A DNA stretch of 35,094 nt from Halobacteriovorax sp. (GTDB lineage: Bacteria; Bdellovibrionota; Bacteriovoracia; Bacteriovoracales; Bacteriovoracaceae). Where the stretch lies: assembly GCA_002716825.1 (NCBI GenBank), contig PBCC01000020.1:1-35094 (forward strand). The letters are read 5' to 3'. This document shows positions 9,346-17,799 of this stretch, piece by piece (position 1 is the first letter of the stretch; each line of letters opens with the position of its first letter). The notes under the pieces were generated by a model. The model did not search any database and was not told the DNA's origin. It was given only the letters and a program-made list of their open reading frames with translations. The translations under genes and the position numbers were made by a program.

Positions 9346-12300
9346 CAATTAAGTCAGGTGAGTCGGCAGGTATCTGTGCAGGCGCGCAATAGACATGGTT
9401 ATTCCATCTCATTCCAGCATTCCAAAGATCTAATATACCATTACCATTGTCCGCGGCTTGATTACCCTCGACAAATCTTCTGGTTGTGAAGTCTGGATGA
9501 GAGTCTTGCTTTCCTGGTACAGGTAGGGCGACATAGCTCACGCCGCGAGCAAGAACTCCTGAGGCACACACATCAAGCTGACAGGCTAGTTGCTCAACGA
9601 CTGCAGGGTCTTCGATGAATCCGGTCGTACTATCAATAAGAGACGGATCCAAATCCTTTGCAATCGAAGAGACATAGCGATTCATGTGAACACTTACGTT
9701 GGTGTAATCGGGTAGTGCACATTTGCCAAATTGAGCATTGATATTTCTGATTGATCCTGTACAGCACAGATTTGCATCAGCGTTAGCTGGTACAAGCGTT
9801 CCGGCAGGCTTACAGCATGAGACTTCATCTTGTGAGAACACAGGTTTGATTTGTGAGTCGTTAAAGTTTACTTTCGCGCCTGGGGCATCAAAAAGAGCTG
9901 CAGCTAAAGAGTAGTAATTATCTGCACCGTCGGTTGCTTCATGACCACCTGCCGTCGCAACAGTTAAGTCGATTCCTGTGCCAGTGAATGATGAGGCAAA
10001 GCCTATGCTTGCACCTGGTCGGTCAGAACAAATTAAATTAGGATTTGTAATATTTGAGTTATCAATAAAGTAAGCCTGAGGAATACCTGCTAGCTCAAGG
10101 TTTGAGATGGCGGCCAAGACATCATCAGCTTGTGTTTGAGTTACATCTTTTACAGTACATTCAATATCATCAGGTTCTTGAATTGAAGAATCACACTGGT
10201 GGTTAACCGCTGCATTTGGAGCAGCTGCCGAATAGAACCAGTTATAGCAACCAAGGGATCGAGCTTTAATATTGCTTTGATGGCGGGCGGGAGTCCACTG
10301 GTGTCCACCACCATTAGACTGATGGAATTGTCTGACCCAATGTCCACCACAACAAGTTCTCGAGGCGATTTTTCCAAAAGTTTCATATTGATTATTAAAT
10401 TCACTAATATTGAAAGTTTGCTGATTTTGAATAGGGGCCGAAAGCGGTTTAAATTGACTGCTTGATCCATCTTTAACTAGATCAACAACAGTATTCCAGC
10501 GCGTATAGCGGTCATCATCAGTTTTGGCCTTATTTAGGCCCAACACTTCATTCATAGGCGCAACATTCGGATACTCTGGTTGATCAGCAGCAGGGATAGA
10601 CGCATAGTTTGCATAATGTGTTGCGATCGTAACTTTCTTATTATCTTCACGACAGCAGCGATTGTTTTTAAGCTCAAAATCATTATCTGGGTAGGCCACG
10701 GCTTGCTTACAAACAAGCTCTTCTTGCCAGTACATAATTTCGTGACGATTTAATGTGGCAAGCGGTGTACTTGGTGGCGGGTTTTTAGGGTCAATACCAG
10801 CAAGCTTCGTTGCAATGAGATTATTTGGAGCACAGTCCATATTGGTGTGGCAAGTTGCCCCAGGCGCGCGAAGACATCTGAACTCTTCAAGTGCAGGCTT
10901 GGTGATTTGATCGTTAATAAAATCTCTAACCACGGTATTAGACATATTCAACTTATCGAGTAAGTCTGTGGATAAGTTCTGGGCCGGCAGGCGATAAGCT
11001 GGGCTATCATCGCCAGTTAAGATTGAAGACGGCAGTAGTGAAACATGAGTTTGTTCCATTTGGAAGTATCTGCCACTTGTATCAAACACCGGACAGGCAG
11101 CGATGCCTTCGATGGAGTCAAAGTCTCTGGTGACACCGATTCCAAGAACACGGTCGCCACCAATAGAACTTGTGGTTGGCTGTTCAGAGTTTTGCTCACC
11201 AAAAGTTAAAAGCGAGCTTCCCACATCAACCGGATTTTTTCCTGGAAGACACATAGCTGTTACATCATTATGGAAGAGATTCGCCTTGGTAATATCAAGA
11301 ACCGGCTCGTCACCGACATACTTTTGTGAGCGGCCAATAATACGTGTGTGTTTGCCAAACTCATCGAGTTCATCTTCAACCACGTCAGTTGAAATATTTT
11401 GAAAGGCAGGGGATCTTGCCCATCTGGCAATGGAATTATTAAACTTAGGAGCATTGACAGAACCTTCAACTAGTCGCTGACAGTAAGTGTTTGGTGCACA
11501 GGCATGCAATCCATCTGTCGAGTTTTTTGTATAAGATGAATTTGAGTCAATATTGTCATAGTTTGGCAAGCAAGCAGCTCCACGGCCGCGATAGACGCAA
11601 CGTTTTGTTCCGCCAGTGAGGTTGCCAACTAAAATATTGCTTAGAGTTTTAAGTGTTTCTGATTCCGGCGTTTCAAGTCCATTTTCGTCAATACTTGGCC
11701 AAAGCGCCTTGAGACCAGTAACCGATTGACAGCTATATTCCCAACCAAGTTGTGCGGCACAATCTCTATCTGTGTCGCAAACGTGATACTGCTGACATTC
11801 AGCTCCATCACTTTCAAAATCCGATGTAATAATAGAACCACTTCCAGGGACGGCCGCTGCATCTGAAACAGTGACTGAAAATGTATTCTCATCGGTTTGA
11901 TCACCAAAGTAAGCATTCACTGCAAGGAAGAGTTTATTACTTTCAGCTTGTACGCGGCGTTGGTTACCGACAGAGAACCAGGTGATGCCATCAAAGCTGC
12001 CAATGACAGATCCATAGTCAAAGCCATACCAGTCACGCTGGTAACCATTGGCAAAAAAGAAGTGCTGGGCCTGTAAGCGTCTTTGGCGTTGGTCTTGACG
12101 GTCACTTGTGCCACGGTGAGACCATGGAATCATTGTGACTGGTAAGAAACATGCGCGTCCAAAGATCAAATCATCCGAGCGGTAGGTGGAACTTGTTTTT
12201 TGATTTGTTTCAAAAGGATTGGGCAGGTAGCCGCCACCTTTATAGTTAAAATTTTGTGGGAAAAGTTTAAGAGCACTGCTCCAGCTATCATTTCCGCAGT

Positions 12301-14383
12301 AATAACAAGAGGAGAAGGCGCCTTGATCGACAAAGATATCGTATGTTTTGCCTTTTGCAATTCGAACTTCCTTGGCCGGTTTTGCACTTCTTGCTGCTGT
12401 TGAGATTGAACCATAGATCTCATTAAATCCGATATATTGACCTACGTTATTAGGCTTGGCTAAATTACTCGAAGTATATTCAAAGACAACGCCTTCTTGT
12501 GCGGGAGTACTCCCGTTTAGCTCCGATTGCGGAACTCCACTTCCATCGAAATAGCGAACAGGTACAGTTTTTGAGGTCATGAGTACTGTTTGTTGAAGCG
12601 GTGGAGGAGAAGTATTGTCAGGATAGACGCAGCTGTAGTCTACGATGGCGCCTTGATTGTTGGTTACAGGTTCAAGATTACATCCTTCGCCAACGCAATC
12701 ACACATATCGCGAATACGGTCTCTGGCAATCTCAACACCGCCCAGAACTGGCCAAGTCCCAAGATTCACATAATAAGTCATGAGAACGACTTGAGTATCA
12801 AAAACAGCTAGGTTGCTACCATTAAATACAATTTTTGCTGGTGAACCAGCTGCGAGTGTCCAGTGGGTACCTTGATATCGAGTCGAGCCGTCAACTTCAA
12901 CTTTGATTTGCTTAGAAGTATCAGCGTAGATTGGAAGTTTGAACTCATTACTTGCAGGGAAGTGGTCATTAACGAAACCAAGGTTTTGACCTTGAGTAAA
13001 ATACTTTTTACAACGAGCGATACTTGGGCCTAGTCGCTCGCAGCTTGAATCGGCTTTGTAGCGAATACGAAGAAGATCTCCATCCGCATTCCCAGGTCTC
13101 ACAAAGGCGCCAGTTAGACCGATTGTTACGGGATTAGTTAAATCATCATTACCGTTGAGGTTAGAGGGTGGAACACCGTTGTCGAGTCCATTGAGAGTAA
13201 CTCCAGATTGAGTAAATGCTCCGTTTTGAAACAGAGCCACTCCGCCATATGTAACTTTATCAATACTGTGCATGGGCAGACCAAATGAACCAGTATAGAT
13301 AGTGTTAAAGTTGAGATCGTCGGCACCTGTTTCGTAGCTACCTGAAGTATCTGTGGCAACGTCATAAATCGATGTACAAAAACCTTGCTCACCATTAACA
13401 GGATTGATGCAGTCATAAAGCTCTTTTTTAGATAGCAGTCTAGCGGCAGCTTCTTCTTGTGGGTTTGGTGTCGGTGTTGGTGTCGGATTAGGAGTCACAA
13501 TCACAGGGCAGATATTGTAGAGATGCGGGTAGTTATTAATTGATGATGGAGCATTGGCAATATCATCTACACTTTGTAAAAATTCAGCACTATTGGTATC
13601 AGTCGTCGACTTAATCGAAGCATCAACAACGCACTGACCACTAAGGCAGCAATCAAAACCTTGAGCGACACATTCAGATGAGCCTGAGCAGCTTACGGTA
13701 CCTGGGTCAATCACAGTTGTGTTTTGTAATCTAAGACTCAAATAAGAAATATCAATACCTGAAATGACAACGCCACCTGAAGTTCTTAGTCGACTTGAGT
13801 CGGAACTAAAGCTTGAAAGGTTACAGCTTGGGCAAACATCGGCAATGCGATAAACAACACTCTGCCCAGGGAAGGCTGACGCCATAGCACTGAGGATGCC
13901 AGGTTTTTGGCAAAACGTTTGGTTGGTTGTTGAATCGTTCGGCTTGACCAAATAATAATGCTCAAGCGTGTTCGTAGTAAAATTATTAAAGGATTGTGGA
14001 GTAGCAGCAAGCACGAGGACTTGGTTGGTTACACTGGCCGGGTAATGGTGAACCAGACACTGGACGGTGGATGTATTGCCTGCTTTAACAAACAAATCAA
14101 TATTTTTACCGCGTAGGTAATAGGTATCGCTGGTAAAAACAGATTGATCAAAAACCGAAGTTGATTTGGTTGTTCCACTTTGAAAATAATTTAGACTATT
14201 GGTGAAAATTGGAGTTCCAACTGGGGGAGTTGTTCCTGTACTAGCACCTTGATTGGTTTTTGAGCGGCGTGAAGTTTTTGGACTTTCCACACATCCAGTG
14301 AGAAGAAATAAGATGCTAAAGAACATCACAGCAATTTTCTTGCTGCTTATGTTTTTTAAAAAATGGTTCTCATTTCTGCTCAT
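9329..14383 (-). CDS. Giant cysteine-rich outer-membrane lipoprotein (about 1684 aa), function unknown
   Basis: I do not recognise this protein. The start is one of two adjacent ATGs (14386 or 14383); 14383 is better placed after the weak AGTGGG, and the GTG at 14392 is unlikely. A hydrophobic segment ends in LLTGC, a good lipobox, so the protein is probably lipidated and exported. A PTPTPTPNP linker (about residue 300) separates an N-terminal region from the rest. Cysteine pairs recur: GFDCCLSGQC, NNRCCREDNKK, RTCCGGHW, VSCCKPAG and NLCCTGSI, with many further single cysteines, so extensive disulfide bonding is likely. Most of the sequence looks beta-rich. No catalytic motif is seen. Size, lipidation and disulfides suggest a surface adhesin or structural protein, which is inference. 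It is apparently monocistronic here, and its 3' end overlaps uppP by 17 bases. Confidence 0.7.
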   Translation of the reverse strand: MSRNENHFLKNISSKKIAVMFFSILFLLTGCVESPKTSRRSKTNQGASTGTTPPVGTPIFTNSLNYFQSGTTKSTSVFDQSVFTSDTYYLRGKNIDLFVKAGNTSTVQCLVHHYPASVTNQVLVLAATPQSFNNFTTNTLEHYYLVKPNDSTTNQTFCQKPGILSAMASAFPGQSVVYRIADVCPSCNLSSFSSDSSRLRTSGGVVISGIDISYLSLRLQNTTVIDPGTVSCSGSSECVAQGFDCCLSGQCVVDASIKSTTDTNSAEFLQSVDDIANAPSSINNYPHLYNICPVIVTPNPTPTPTPNPQEEAAARLLSKKELYDCINPVNGEQGFCTSIYDVATDTSGSYETGADDLNFNTIYTGSFGLPMHSIDKVTYGGVALFQNGAFTQSGVTLNGLDNGVPPSNLNGNDDLTNPVTIGLTGAFVRPGNADGDLLRIRYKADSSCERLGPSIARCKKYFTQGQNLGFVNDHFPASNEFKLPIYADTSKQIKVEVDGSTRYQGTHWTLAAGSPAKIVFNGSNLAVFDTQVVLMTYYVNLGTWPVLGGVEIARDRIRDMCDCVGEGCNLEPVTNNQGAIVDYSCVYPDNTSPPPLQQTVLMTSKTVPVRYFDGSGVPQSELNGSTPAQEGVVFEYTSSNLAKPNNVGQYIGFNEIYGSISTAARSAKPAKEVRIAKGKTYDIFVDQGAFSSCYYCGNDSWSSALKLFPQNFNYKGGGYLPNPFETNQKTSSTYRSDDLIFGRACFLPVTMIPWSHRGTSDRQDQRQRRLQAQHFFFANGYQRDWYGFDYGSVIGSFDGITWFSVGNQRRVQAESNKLFLAVNAYFGDQTDENTFSVTVSDAAAVPGSGSIITSDFESDGAECQQYHVCDTDRDCAAQLGWEYSCQSVTGLKALWPSIDENGLETPESETLKTLSNILVGNLTGGTKRCVYRGRGAACLPNYDNIDSNSSYTKNSTDGLHACAPNTYCQRLVEGSVNAPKFNNSIARWARSPAFQNISTDVVEDELDEFGKHTRIIGRSQKYVGDEPVLDITKANLFHNDVTAMCLPGKNPVDVGSSLLTFGEQNSEQPTTSSIGGDRVLGIGVTRDFDSIEGIAACPVFDTSGRYFQMEQTHVSLLPSSILTGDDSPAYRLPAQNLSTDLLDKLNMSNTVVRDFINDQITKPALEEFRCLRAPGATCHTNMDCAPNNLIATKLAGIDPKNPPPSTPLATLNRHEIMYWQEELVCKQAVAYPDNDFELKNNRCCREDNKKVTIATHYANYASIPAADQPEYPNVAPMNEVLGLNKAKTDDDRYTRWNTVVDLVKDGSSSQFKPLSAPIQNQQTFNISEFNNQYETFGKIASRTCCGGHWVRQFHQSNGGGHQWTPARHQSNIKARSLGCYNWFYSAAAPNAAVNHQCDSSIQEPDDIECTVKDVTQTQADDVLAAISNLELAGIPQAYFIDNSNITNPNLICSDRPGASIGFASSFTGTGIDLTVATAGGHEATDGADNYYSLAAALFDAPGAKVNFNDSQIKPVFSQDEVSCCKPAGTLVPANADANLCCTGSIRNINAQFGKCALPDYTNVSVHMNRYVSSIAKDLDPSLIDSTTGFIEDPAVVEQLACQLDVCASGVLARGVSYVALPVPGKQDSHPDFTTRRFVEGNQAADNGNGILDLWNAGMRWNNHVYCAPAQIPADSPDLIVTPCF

Positions 14384-14652
14384 CATACCCACTGAACTTT
14401 TCGGCTAATTGGCTGATTTCCTTACGCTTTCTTCCCATTGTAGAGGGGTCCTAGAAAACTCGGTCATGCTTGCCGCTTTCAATCAATAATCCATAACTTA
14501 GAAGGGTTCCTGATAACGGTATCTGACCGAAAAGGTTGGCAATGTTTTGATGTCACAGAGCCTCTATACCCGCGTAAATTCATTCACTTGGGTATTGTTT
14601 CATGATCTTGCGGCATACTGACAACTCTTCAAACTGAAACTTGGAATTTTTT
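14384..14652. other. Divergent intergenic region with imperfect direct repeats
   Basis: This region of about 270 bases lies between the giant lipoprotein gene (minus) and a small secreted-protein gene (plus), so it should carry both promoters, but I find no convincing -35/-10 pair. Two imperfect direct copies of about 20 bases occur at 14433-14451 and 14491-14513, sharing CCAT, TAGA, GGGT and CCT in the same order; each is preceded by CGCTTTC at a slightly different distance. They could be regulator sites or chance similarity. Confidence 0.35.
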
Positions 14653-14913
14653 ATGACTAAATTTTTGGCCATCATATTTGTTGCTGTTTGTTTTTTAGGA
14701 GTAAGCGCGAGGGCCCAAGACATTGGTCAATTTGCAAGAAATATGGGGTCGCTTTCTAAGGGCGAAGTAAGTTCATCGATTGAACATCTAGTGAAGCAGG
14801 GAGTGATCTCTCCAGAACAGGCAGCACAAGCGCGAAGTGAATTAGAAAATATGGATGCAAAAGATATTCAGAACCTGCAAGAGCAAGCACAAAAAATGCT
14901 TGGCTCTAACTAA
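14653..14913 (+). CDS. Small secreted helical protein
   Basis: The frame opens at TTG 14641, but ATG at 14653 gives a compact signal peptide and is preferred (86 aa); the ribosome site (GGA) is weak. Residues 1-22 are a signal peptide ending in VSARAQ. The mature protein of about 64 residues is predicted from its composition to form two or three amphipathic helices (IEHLVKQGVISPEQAAQARSEL, then DAKDIQNLQEQAQKML), with no cysteine or catalytic motif. The function is unknown; a short periplasmic helical protein is all that can be said. Its last 8 bases overlap the convergent cinA C-terminal frame. Confidence 0.65.
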   Translation: MTKFLAIIFVAVCFLGVSARAQDIGQFARNMGSLSKGEVSSSIEHLVKQGVISPEQAAQARSELENMDAKDIQNLQEQAQKMLGSN

Positions 14914-15358
14914 GCTGCTCTAGTAACCAAAACAACCCGCTAAGAGCGAATCGCTCTTTGAGTTTGAGCCGATCACCTCTAAATTGTAGGGATCGGCTTT
15001 GCTTTTTATCTCTACTCGCAAAACCTTGGCAAACAAGTCCGACCGGCTTTTCTGGCGTTCCACCACCAGGTCCTGCTATTCCGCTAAAGCTTATACAAAA
15101 ATCGGCTCCAAACTTTTTAAGAGCGCCCTCTGCCATCTCTTGTGCCACTTGTTCACTGACGGCACCAAAACTTTCGAGAGTGGATGCTTTTACGCCGATC
15201 AGTTCGCTCTTAGCTTCATTGGCATAGGTTACAGCACTGCCTAAAAAGACTCTTGAGCTTCCAGCAATGTCTGTAATCTTCGACGCTGCTAAACCGCCTG
15301 TACAACTTTCGGCAAAGCAAAAGGTCAAACCTTTTTGAGTGGCAAGATTAACAATCAA
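14906..15358 (-). CDS. cinA: CinA C-terminal domain / nicotinamide-nucleotide amidohydrolase (PncC-like), downstream part of a split cinA
   Basis: This 150-aa frame is the complete CinA C-terminal domain, which deamidates nicotinamide mononucleotide to nicotinate mononucleotide in pyridine nucleotide salvage. The hallmark FAESCTGGLAASKI near the start and SGIAGPGGGTPEKPVG in the second half are intact. As drawn it would start at a TTG that overlaps the upstream stop by four bases. However, reading this frame further upstream gives GELSLEQLIVNLATQKG, the normal CinA linker into the AESCTGG motif, so the domain probably belongs to a full-length CinA interrupted by a one-base frameshift near 15378-15381. 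If the frameshift is real, a standalone PncC could still be made from the TTG. Confidence 0.85.
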   Translation of the reverse strand: MIVNLATQKGLTFCFAESCTGGLAASKITDIAGSSRVFLGSAVTYANEAKSELIGVKASTLESFGAVSEQVAQEMAEGALKKFGADFCISFSGIAGPGGGTPEKPVGLVCQGFASRDKKQSRSLQFRGDRLKLKERFALSGLFWLLEQLS

Positions 15359-16146
15359 TTGTTCCAGTGAAAGCTCTCCCCATTGCCAAACGTGACTCGA
15401 TAATGCGCTAGACTCGACAATGGTTTGAATTTCATTTGAAATTTATCTTTATTTTTAGCTTCATCAAAAGTGACGAGGATATCTACACCGGTTAAGTGGG
15501 GCAGGGATGAGACTTTTCCAAAAGCTTCTAACTGCTGCCACAAACTTGGACAGAGCTCTCCGAAAATTTTCTCTTCAGGAACACCGTAGGTTCGCATGAT
15601 GACTTGAGCCTGATCGCCGGCGACATTAAAACCCTTAGTTTTTAATAAAGGAAAGAAAACTTGCTCGATCATTAAGGCAAACTCTTTCGGTACACCTGGA
15701 GCTGCCATGAGTGCTTTGTTATTATTTAGCCACACTAATCCTGGAGCAAGACCACCTGGATTATCAGTCGCTATAAAGTCTTCGGGGATAAGGTGATAGC
15801 CATTGGTTGATGGACTCCACGGTCTTTGCAGTCTGGCGTAATTATTCTCGACGATGGCTCGGGCTAACTTATTTTCTTGAAGTTTTTTTCCTGCAAATTC
15901 AGCCAAAACTGTCTTGGTTAAATCATCAAGCGTTGGACCAATTCCACCCGAAGTGAGGACGATATCGGATCGACTCCAGGCAAGCTCTAAGGCCGCCAGC
16001 ATTTGAGCCTGATCATCACGAACGATTGAAACATTGCCTAGCTTTAGGCCCTGCTTAAAAAGCCAAGGAGCAAGCCACGGAAGATTTGCATCAACAGTTC
16101 GACCATTAAGAATTTCATCACCAATAATAATCAGTTCAATAGTCAT
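15355..16146 (-). CDS. cinA: CinA N-terminal part: MoCF-type domain plus KH-like domain, upstream part of a split cinA
   Basis: The N-terminal domain of CinA belongs to the molybdopterin-binding (MoaB/MogA-like) fold and acts as an ADP-ribose pyrophosphatase in characterised homologues. The start MTIELIIIGDEILNGRTVDAN and the SGGIGPTLDDLTK loop are diagnostic; TYGVPEEKIFGEL marks the following small domain. The frame is open to an ATG at 16176, but ATG 16146 has GAGG five bases upstream and begins exactly where CinA normally begins. The frame ends after GNGESFHWNN, where family members continue into a linker and the amidohydrolase domain. That missing continuation lies in the -1 frame, so this is one gene broken at a run of four G (plus-strand C at 15378-15381). 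The gene is divergent from the flavoprotein gene, with only 28 bases between starts. Confidence 0.88.
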   Translation of the reverse strand: MTIELIIIGDEILNGRTVDANLPWLAPWLFKQGLKLGNVSIVRDDQAQMLAALELAWSRSDIVLTSGGIGPTLDDLTKTVLAEFAGKKLQENKLARAIVENNYARLQRPWSPSTNGYHLIPEDFIATDNPGGLAPGLVWLNNNKALMAAPGVPKEFALMIEQVFFPLLKTKGFNVAGDQAQVIMRTYGVPEEKIFGELCPSLWQQLEAFGKVSSLPHLTGVDILVTFDEAKNKDKFQMKFKPLSSLAHYRVTFGNGESFHWNN

Positions 16147-16174
16147 ACTTGCCTCATAATGGTAGGATAACCTC

Positions 16175-17725
16175 ATGAGTAAACGCTTGTCATTCTCCTT
16201 ACCATTTGATGTCGATTTAGATGATCATCTTCGAAAAGAAGTGCCAGGCCATACCGACTATAGAGTCATTAGCCAATCGCTCGATGCAAGAAATGCCAAT
16301 CGCGGTCGAAAGCCCGTCAATCAGTGGGTGGTGGAAGTCATTCACGAGGGCGAGCGGTTTTCGGCCTATTCCCAAGAGTTTCCTGATCTCGGTGCACTCA
16401 AACAAAAACCGATCATTGTTGGGGCTGGTCCGGCCGGTCTGTTTTGCGCCCTTCGTTTGGCCGAGTATGGTGTGCCTTCGATATTGATAGAACGAGGGGA
16501 GCGAGCTCACAAACGCATGCTTCACATCGCTAGATTTTGGCGTTACGGAGAGTTTGATCGCGAAAATAATGTTTGTTTTGGAGAAGGGGGAGCAGGACTT
16601 TTCTCTGATGGAAAACTCATTACCCGCATTAAATCGCCTCACGTTCCCTATGTCATGCAAAGACTAGTTGATTTTGGCGCGCCACCAGAAACGGCGTGGC
16701 TTTCTAATCCCCACTTGGGCTCGAATAAGATCAGACAGCTTATTGGAAAAATTTCAGATCATCTTTTATCCAAAGGTTGTGAAATTTATTACAACACACG
16801 TGTTGATGAACTGATCGAAGTCGATGGTAAAATTCAGGGAGTGAAGCTTTCTGATGGACGTGAGCTGCAAAGCGATCACGTTGTTTTGGCGGTCGGTCAC
16901 TCGGCTCACGATATGTATCATGAATTAGTGAAGAAAAAAGTTAAGCTCGAAGCAAAAGACTTTGCTGTTGGCGTGCGAATTGAACACCCACGAGAGTTGA
17001 TCGATCAAATTCAATACGGCGATTTTGCGGGTAAAGATCTAGGGGCCGCTCGCTATCGTCTAAGTTGGGAAGATCCAACGTCAAAAAAAGGTACGTACAG
17101 TTTTTGTATGTGCCCTGGCGGTTATGTTTTAAGTTCAGGTACTGAAGCCGATGGAATCGTGGTTAATGGCATGTCCAATTACGCCCGAAACTCAAGATGG
17201 TCTAATGCCGCACTTGTTGTTGCCGTTAAGGCTAACCAAGATTTCAGTACAGATGATGTATTAGGCGGCATGACTTTTCAGCGAGAGATTGAAAAACGCG
17301 CTTTTGAGATGAGTTGCGAACTTGCATCAGGAAAAGAACTTCCGGCCCAAACTCTATCTGAGTTTATGGGTGGATCTAAAAAAGATATGCCTAAAACATC
17401 AACTCCTTCTGGTATTGTACGAGCTCCACTCGATAAAATTTTACCAGACTTTATAACCAAGCATTTGCGGGTTGCGCTTAAGCAGTTTGACCGTTCAATG
17501 AACGGCTTTGTCAGTGAAAAAGCTCTGCTGATTGCGCCAGAAACAAGAACCTCAGCACCGGTTACGGTGCTTCGCGACAAGGAAAGCCTTGTTTCACTGA
17601 GTCACAAGGGACTTTATCCATGTGGTGAGGGAGCTGGCTATGCCGGTGGTATTACTAGCGCCGCTGCTGATGGAGTGAAAGTCGCGATGTCGATTCTCGA
17701 ATCTGACAAAGGTTTGACACAATAG
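16175..17725 (+). CDS. FAD-dependent dehydrogenase of the COG2509 family
   Basis: This 516-aa flavoprotein matches a widespread but poorly characterised family of cytoplasmic FAD-dependent dehydrogenases. After an N-terminal 75-residue domain, PIIVGAGPAGLFCALRLAE (GxGxxG at about 83-88) binds FAD, followed by an Arg/Glu-containing second strand (ILIERGE). The family signature GEGGAGLFSDGKLITRIK is present, as are NPHLGSNKIR and the C-terminal FAD-contact LYPCGEGAGYAGGITSAAADG. AGGA lies eight bases before the ATG. The substrate is not known for the family. No operon partner is evident; the next gene starts 75 bases later, and cinA is divergent upstream. Confidence 0.88.
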   Translation: MSKRLSFSLPFDVDLDDHLRKEVPGHTDYRVISQSLDARNANRGRKPVNQWVVEVIHEGERFSAYSQEFPDLGALKQKPIIVGAGPAGLFCALRLAEYGVPSILIERGERAHKRMLHIARFWRYGEFDRENNVCFGEGGAGLFSDGKLITRIKSPHVPYVMQRLVDFGAPPETAWLSNPHLGSNKIRQLIGKISDHLLSKGCEIYYNTRVDELIEVDGKIQGVKLSDGRELQSDHVVLAVGHSAHDMYHELVKKKVKLEAKDFAVGVRIEHPRELIDQIQYGDFAGKDLGAARYRLSWEDPTSKKGTYSFCMCPGGYVLSSGTEADGIVVNGMSNYARNSRWSNAALVVAVKANQDFSTDDVLGGMTFQREIEKRAFEMSCELASGKELPAQTLSEFMGGSKKDMPKTSTPSGIVRAPLDKILPDFITKHLRVALKQFDRSMNGFVSEKALLIAPETRTSAPVTVLRDKESLVSLSHKGLYPCGEGAGYAGGITSAAADGVKVAMSILESDKGLTQ

Positions 17726-17741
17726 ACCTGTGCGTTAGTCT
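17714..17741 (+). promoter_or_regulatory. Possible sigma-70-type promoter for the N-x-x-G repeat protein gene
   Basis: A perfect -35 hexamer TTGACA (17714-17719) lies inside the last codons of the flavoprotein gene. Sixteen bases later TAGTCT (17736-17741) is a poor -10 match (three of six). The distance to the ATG at 17800 is suitable for a short leader. The -35 is good, the -10 is weak, so this is only a candidate. Confidence 0.3.
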
Positions 17742-17799
17742 TGCCGCATCGGCACCCCTTCGATATCTTTGAGCTGCATTGAAGAGAGGGGAATCTATA

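Noticed and set aside
13456-13495. Short tandem repeat in DNA
   Set aside because: It is the coding sequence of the PTPTPTPNP linker in the giant lipoprotein, not a separate repeat element or CRISPR.
15355-15385. Programmed -1 frameshift in cinA
   Set aside because: No X-XXY-YYZ slippery heptamer and no clear downstream pseudoknot; a single-base indel in GGGG explains the data more simply.
16217-16660. 147-aa minus-strand frame inside the COG2509 flavoprotein gene
   Set aside because: It lies opposite the intact FAD-binding motif and the GEGGAG signature, so it is a shadow frame.
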